Below are positions 61,001 to 64,000 of a stretch of DNA of 64,000 bases, in pieces. Below the pieces are notes generated by a model that saw only the letters and a list, made by a program, of their open reading frames with translations, made no database searches and had not been told where the DNA came from. Origin of the DNA: Vibrio kanaloae (GTDB lineage Bacteria; Pseudomonadota; Gammaproteobacteria; Enterobacterales; Vibrionaceae); NCBI RefSeq assembly GCF_024347535.1, contig NZ_AP025498.1:1178001-1242000 (forward strand), given 5' to 3'. The translations under genes were made by a program, and so were the position numbers. Numbering within the stretch: position 1 is the first letter of the stretch; each line of letters begins with the position of its first letter.

Positions 61001-64000
61001 CGCGTTGTCACCCGCGGTTAAGTTGGCAGCCGTGAGATCATCGCCATCCACATCCGATGCTTGAGCAAGCAGTTGCTCTTGACTCAGCGTGATTGAACCA
61101 TCTTCATCCACTGAGTAAGCCAAGTCACCTGATACTGGTGCGTCGTTGACTGCGATAACATCTATTCCCGCAGTTGTTTGAGCGGTTGCACCGTCTTCAT
61201 CTGCAACGGTGACATCTAGACTGACATTACCGTTGAAGTTTTCATTTGGTGCGAAGCTGTAAGTACCATCACCATTGTCAGTGAAGATACCGTCTGCGCC
61301 TGAGTAGGAAACGTCGCTAACGGATACATCACCTTCAATATCTGAGCTATTCGCAAGAAGCTGCGCTTCATTGACGGTAATCACGTTATCTTCGTCAACG
61401 CTGTAGGTCGTTGAACCTGCAACTGGCAAGTCATTAACAGCAATGACGTCGATACCAGCGGTTGTTTCAGCGGTTGCGCCATCTTCATCCATAACAGAGA
61501 CATCAAGACTGATGTCACCGTTAAAGTTTTCGTTTGGAGCAAAGGTGTAAGTACCATCACCATTATCAGTGAATACACCATCAGTGCCGCTGTAGCTTAC
61601 ATCGCTGACAAACACCTCCCCTTCAACATCCGAGCTATTTGCTAAAAGTTGTGCATCGCTTAGGGTGATACTGCCGTCTTCTTCAACACTGTAAGTAGTA
61701 GAGCCAGCTACCGGTACGTCATTAATTGGAACAACTTGAACATCAATATTCGCCGATACAACATCAGTACCATCACTGACATCGTAAGTTAGGTCGATAT
61801 TGCCATTGAAGTTTTCGTTTGGAGCGAAAGTGTAAGTACCATCACCGTTATCCGTAAACACACCATCGGTGCCTTCGTAGTTAACAGATTCAACAGAAAG
61901 GCCGTCGCCATCGATATCTGTTGTACCAGCCAGTAACTGCTCGTCAGTAAAGGTCAATGAGCCATCTTCATTGATGGTGTAGTCGTGGTCGTAAATAACA
62001 GAAAGGTCGTTAACTGCAGTTACGGTGACGTCTAGTTCCGCAGGAGTAACCCCACCGTTACCGTCATCCACGTTATAGCTAATTGAGAATTCACCGTTGA
62101 AGTTCTCTTCAGGAGTGATGGTGTAAGTGCCGTCACCATTGTCAGTGATAAGTGCATTCTCGATTGAGACGTCTCCAACACTCGGCTCGTTCCCCCCCGT
62201 ATCACCAGAGTCGCCACCTTCATCACCCATTAGTAATTCAGAAATATCAATGCCGTTTACATTCGCTAATACTTCTTCTGACGTTGGTAACTCGAATGAG
62301 TTTTCACTACCCACATCTTGGCTTGGAACCACAACGCCATTAACGATATCAAATACGTGCCAGTGTTCGCCTGATGGGTTTTCTGGTAGTTCTGGGGTAA
62401 AGGTTTCAACTAAGGTATCACCAACAAACACCTGAACTTGCACATCTTCAACACCATCTACATCCCAACTTCTGTTGGTGTAGTTGTGTACTGAATAATG
62501 CATGTCAGCATCTTGATAATTTGGAATAGTGATGGTTTCTGGACCATTACCATTCGTATCATCAACATCTTGTTGGACGACATTACCTTCACCAAGGTCG
62601 TGGCTCATGTCGCGGTAGTAGATATGGTCTAACTCATTGCCCGTTTCTGTATCGTAAAGCCACAAGTGGTTATCCATATCTTGAGGGCTTTCACCCCATG
62701 TGACCACGATACGCATATCTGTTTCTTCGAGTACTTCAGATATTGCCGTCACGCCACCATTGGTATCTTCACCAGCTGGAACAAGGAAACTGCTGGTAAT
62801 GGAGCCTTCTTGTTCAATAGTAACGCTACCTTGGTCAACAACAGGGCCATTCACGGAATAGTTACCAGATTGGTCTGTTACCGTTGTATATGAGTGACCT
62901 GCGTTATCGGTCAGTGTGACGTCTGCACCAACTACTGGGTTACCCGTTTCAGCATCTAGAACCGTTCCTATAACGGTCGTTTCATCGCCCTGCTCTCCAA
63001 TAATCGCGGTCATATCATCGTCTTCGATATCAGTCGCGAATTGTAAAAGCTCTTCTTGGGTAATGGTGTACGAACCGTCTTCTTCAATGGTTATCGCCAC
63101 ATCAGCAGAGACAATCGGCGCATCGTTAACAGGATCAACCGTTAAGCCTAAGTTAGCCGCAATCGGTGTGTCACCATCGCTGATGCTGTAAGCCACATCA
63201 ATGTAGCCATTAAAGTTTTCGCTTGGGGTGATTGAGAATGTACCATCACCATTATCGACAATCGTTGCATCGTCACCCACTAAGGTTAAGTCGGAAGCGA
63301 CAAGGTCGTCGCCCTCAATATCAGCGGCATTCGCAAGTAGCTGCTCCTGTGTGATAGTGATGACGTTGTCTTCATCAACGTTTGCGTAAACATCAGATGT
63401 CGTTGGCAAGTCATTGACTGGATTTACCGTTAGGTCGGCGTTCGCCACAATTGACGCAGTGCCGTCCGAAATATCAAAGTTTAGGTCGATATTGCCGTTG
63501 AAGTCAGTGCCAGGTGTCACCGTAAAGGTACCATCGCCATTATCAACGACGGTCGCGTTATCGCCTGCACTTAGGTTGCTTGCCGTTAGGTCATCGCCAT
63601 CTACATCAGCGGCTTGAGCAAGTAATTGCTCTTGGCTTAAGGTGATCGACCCGTCTTCATCAATGCTATATGCCAAGTCACCTGATACCGGAGCATCGTT
63701 AACAGGCAGAACATCAATGCTTGCGTTGGTCGCTACGGTTGCGCCTTCTTCGTCAGTAACGACAACATCAAGGCTTACATCGCCATCGAAGTTAGCGTTT
63801 GGTGCGAAGCTGAATGTTCCGTCACCATTGTCGGTAAAGATACCGTCTGAGCCTGTGTAAGTAACACTATCAATCGCCACTTCACCTTCGATATCAGAAG
63901 CGTTCGCCAACAATTGCTCTGCACTGATGGTAATAACTTCATCTTCGCTGACGGAGTAACTGGTTGAACCAGCGATTGGTGGATCGTTAACCTCAAGTAC
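55028..64000 (-). CDS. Giant tandem-repeat (cadherin/tandem-95-like) surface adhesin, C-terminal part
   Basis: The frame is open to the right edge, so the visible 2990 residues are the C-terminal part. At least 25 modules of ~95 residues repeat the pattern VNDAPV...YSVDEDGSITLSQEQLLAxASDxDGDxL...DNGDGTxxFxPxxxFNGxxxL..., the tandem-95/cadherin-like beta-sandwich of RTX-type and Bap-type adhesins. Asp-rich DxDGD and FNGD turns are expected to bind calcium. Around 62.2-63.05 kb one module is interrupted by a carboxypeptidase-regulatory-like and a YfaP/DUF2135-like domain. The last ~330 residues are more diverse, Gln/Asp/Ser-rich and acidic, ending DQSNDFDQSSI, with no GGxGxD calcium nonapeptides in the window. 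Secretion and anchoring modules must lie in the missing N-terminus or differ from the LapA type. Confidence 0.9.
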   Translation of the reverse strand, partial: VLEVNDPPIAGSTSYSVSEDEVITISAEQLLANASDIEGEVAIDSVTYTGSDGIFTDNGDGTFSFAPNANFDGDVSLDVVVTDEEGATVATNASIDVLPVNDAPVSGDLAYSIDEDGSITLSQEQLLAQAADVDGDDLTASNLSAGDNATVVDNGDGTFTVTPGTDFNGNIDLNFDISDGTASIVANADLTVNPVNDLPTTSDVYANVDEDNVITITQEQLLANAADIEGDDLVASDLTLVGDDATIVDNGDGTFSITPSENFNGYIDVAYSISDGDTPIAANLGLTVDPVNDAPIVSADVAITIEEDGSYTITQEELLQFATDIEDDDMTAIIGEQGDETTVIGTVLDAETGNPVVGADVTLTDNAGHSYTTVTDQSGNYSVNGPVVDQGSVTIEQEGSITSSFLVPAGEDTNGGVTAISEVLEETDMRIVVTWGESPQDMDNHLWLYDTETGNELDHIYYRDMSHDLGEGNVVQQDVDDTNGNGPETITIPNYQDADMHYSVHNYTNRSWDVDGVEDVQVQVFVGDTLVETFTPELPENPSGEHWHVFDIVNGVVVPSQDVGSENSFELPTSEEVLANVNGIDISELLMGDEGGDSGDTGGNEPSVGDVSIENALITDNGDGTYTITPEENFNGEFSISYNVDDGNGGVTPAELDVTVTAVNDLSVIYDHDYTINEDGSLTFTDEQLLAGTTDIDGDGLSVESVNYEGTDGVFTDNGDGTYTFAPNENFNGNIDLTYDVSDGTDVVSANIDVQVVPINDVPVAGSTTYSVEEDGSITLSDAQLLANSSDVEGEVFVSDVSYSGTDGVFTDNGDGTYTFAPNENFNGDISLDVSVMDEDGATAETTAGIDVIAVNDLPVAGSTTYSVDEDNVITVNEAQLLANSSDIEGDVSVSDVSYSGADGIFTDNGDGTYSFAPNENFNGNVSLDVTVADEDGATAQTTAGIDVIAVNDAPVSGDLAYSVDEDGSITLSQEQLLAQASDVDGDDLTAANLTAGDNATVTANDDGSFTITPDADFNGDIDLNFDVSDGLETVQAGVDLTVNPVNDIAVVEDVAYTIEEDGSLTFTDEQLLAGASDIDGDELSITDVSYTGAEGVFTDNGDGTYSFAPNENFNGEVSLDFSVSDGTETVDANIDVTVTDVNDAPVSGATSYQMNEDGTITLSPEQLIANSSDVDGDVSLDSVSYSGADGILVQNEDGSVTFAPNENFNGDINLDVTVIDDDGATATTTAGIDVIAVNDAPVAGDLAYSVDEDGSITLSQEQLLAQASDVDGDDLTAANLTAGDNATVTANDDGSFTITPDADFNGDIDLSFDVSDGLETVQAGVDLTVNPVNDIAVVEDVAYTIEEDGSLTFTDEQLLAGASDIDGDELSITDVSYTGAEGVFTDNGDGTYSFAPNENFNGEVSLDFSVSDGTETVDANIDVTVTDVNDAPVSGATSYQMNEDGTITLSPEQLIANSSDVDGDVSLDSVSYSGADGILVQNEDGSVTFAPNENFNGDINLDVTVIDDDGATAQTTAGIEVIAVNDAPVSGDLAYSVDEDGSITLSQEQLLAQASDVDGDDLTAANLTAGDNATVTANDDGSFTITLDADFNGDIDLSFDLSDGTETVVATADLTVNPVNDIAVVEDVAYTIEEDGSFTFTDEQLLAGASDIDGDELSVADVSYTGAEGVFTDNGDGTYTFAPNENFNGDVSLDFSVSDGTETVDANIDVTVTDVNDAPVSGATSYQMNEDGTITLSPEQLIANSSDVDGDVSLDSVSYSGADGILVQNEDGSVTFAPNENFNGDINLDVTVIDDDGATAQTTAGIEVIAVNDAPVAGDLAYSVDEDGSITLSQEQLLAQASDVDGDDLTAANLTAGDNATVTANDDGSFTITPDADFNGDIDLSFDLSDGTETVVATADLTVNPVNDIAVVEDVAYTIEEDGSLTFTDEQLLAGASDIDGDELSVADVSYTGAEGVFTDNGDGTYSFAPNENFNGEVSLDFSVSDGTETVDANIDVTVTDVNDAPVSGATSYQMNEDGTITLSPEQLIANSSDVDGDVSLDSVSYSGADGILVQNEDGSVTFAPNENFNGDINLDVTVIDDDGATAQTTAGIEVLAVNDGPESEDVKLTTAEDSTILITQDMLLAQATDIDNTADELSASGLQIDPSLGELLDNEDGTWSFTPNENFNGDVPMTFNVSDGQETISVDGNIDVTPVNDAPEAPTIEMQGEEDVVMVIDPAYIADQVTDLDGDEISIESITVRSPANATLTQQPDGMYHLVTTQDFNGLVELGYQATDGEEVVEGSLNVDVIPVNDAPFNVGNAMMTTNEDGAFTFDAGDLMNLFGDIDTTDLVVSRIINADGEDGGELTDNGDGTWTFTPTGDFSGTSDLQVVVSDGEFETVLDVPVFVRPVADGAVITTDHDGPLVFGEDETGHLGLNVGLVDDSETLSNLVMTGFPVGFEVTDGVNTVMITEPGQYIDLFEWDISNIQMTPPENFSGEFFITVSATTVDYGDDPEAFQDGIDSGDFETVAGDAIILTTDELIGLAENVNADGDDEVKLVHLADRSQGEIIDNGDGTWTFTPAPGFTGEADIAYVIDKDGVLHDEQTGVVVKEGDLQENAAPEVNSITTTEMSADATLSFTDEDMLANLSDAEGDSLSIESVSLMEGQGVIESDNQGNYQFTPAENYTGDVQVGFIATDGENRIESFFNVDIQGGDEATASEGYALAGDGSLTITESQLVDELGVSDTANVVDVADANDAGFFAESGEGEWTYWPNEDFDGNLAMNVEVNDGGEVSSHSVSIQVEDDSVQSDEPQVQAAQATEEQQVEVGQQADDQAQDAETEDSTADVTAAPGDTISISIPDEVIANESVDYAEMSGLPEGSNVSNALDNGDGSFTVSGNLEQPVSVELPEGYEGTSEIQFQGYDELGSSIDGASGSVAVEVDDQYTMQGSTQEQQADMAGMESGSSDWTSSGGQEQGVDFTDDSGSYDSDSQTGTDQSNDFDQSSI
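57721..61164 (-). repeat. Four tandem 861-bp super-repeats inside the adhesin gene
   Basis: The word TACCCGC (plus strand) and its context recur at 57721, 58582, 59443, 60304 and, diverged, about 61165, each 861 bases apart. One unit is 287 codons, three ~95-residue modules. Copies differ at few positions by eye, far fewer than neighbouring modules, so they arose or were homogenised recently. Confidence 0.9.
62210..63010 (-). other. Domain insertion within one adhesin module
   Basis: The module that begins IEEDGSYTITQEELLQFATD breaks after MTAIIGEQGD. VIGTVLDAETGNPVVGADVTLTD and GNYSVNGP (a carboxypeptidase-regulatory-like fold) follow, then RIVVTWGESPQDMDNHLWLYD and SWDVDGVEDVQVQVFV (YfaP/DUF2135-like). 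A Gly/Asp linker (MGDEGGDSGDTGGNEP) ends it, and the interrupted module resumes at VSIENALITDNGDGTYTITP. Confidence 0.7.

Noticed and set aside
55916..63860. Many plus-strand ORFs opposite the giant adhesin, some recurring every 861 bases
   Set aside because: They are antisense shadows of the repeats; composition is Ser/Thr/Pro-rich as expected of the reversed Asp/Gly/Asn codons, and none has a ribosome-binding site or family motif.

Overview
This is a window from a Vibrio genome (Gammaproteobacteria), most likely the second chromosome. The glycine-cleavage locus has the layout I know from Vibrio chromosome II (gcvT, an XRE-cupin regulator, glyA, gcvH, gcvP). A DUF3404 kinase / OmpR regulator / DUF2861 operon of the VxrABC (WigKR) type and VCR-like integron cassettes point the same way. 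I cannot fix the species; the attC sequences are not those of V. cholerae.

Layout. 1-8.7 kb: the 3' part of a secreted trypsin-like protease runs off the left edge. It is followed by the gcv/glyA locus and a 35-residue cysteine-containing membrane peptide behind a promoter that looks like a textbook CueR (copper) promoter. 9.27-29.76 kb: an array of about 30 integron gene cassettes, all reading on the minus strand, with 28 recognisable attC sites. No integron integrase lies in the array or on either flank, so it is a CALIN as seen here. Nine cassettes are copies of one ~517-bp unit with its own attC type and a small ORF on the opposite strand. The single-copy cassettes encode GNAT acetyltransferases, several proteins with HEPN-type RX4-5H motifs, an Mrr-like endonuclease, a VOC protein, an RDD protein and unknowns. 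Two IS30-family elements, one intact and one decayed, interrupt the array; a third acetyltransferase-bearing end of the array overlaps an attC site.

30-41.7 kb: a METTL21-like methyltransferase, a tandem HD-GYP protein, a chemoreceptor, a delta-class carbonic anhydrase, a second-type tryptophanyl-tRNA synthetase behind a Trp-Trp leader peptide, a nucleotidyltransferase-like protein, D-serine dehydratase, the wreck of an MFS transporter, and a PEBP/AraC pair. 41.9-47.3 kb: the Vxr-type envelope-stress two-component operon, followed by a large secreted glycoside-hydrolase-like protein. 47.3-51 kb: a LysR regulator divergent from an EmrAB-type efflux pair. 51.2-54.9 kb: a receiver protein overlapping an HPt protein, then an RpoS-like sigma factor and a small unknown. 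55.0 kb to the right edge: the C-terminal ~2990 residues of a giant tandem-repeat adhesin whose centre is four 861-bp super-repeats.

The most interesting items are the Trp-codon attenuator of the tRNA synthetase, the CueR-type promoter of the tiny peptide, and the integrase-less cassette array with its repeated antisense-ORF cassette and HEPN/nuclease cargo.
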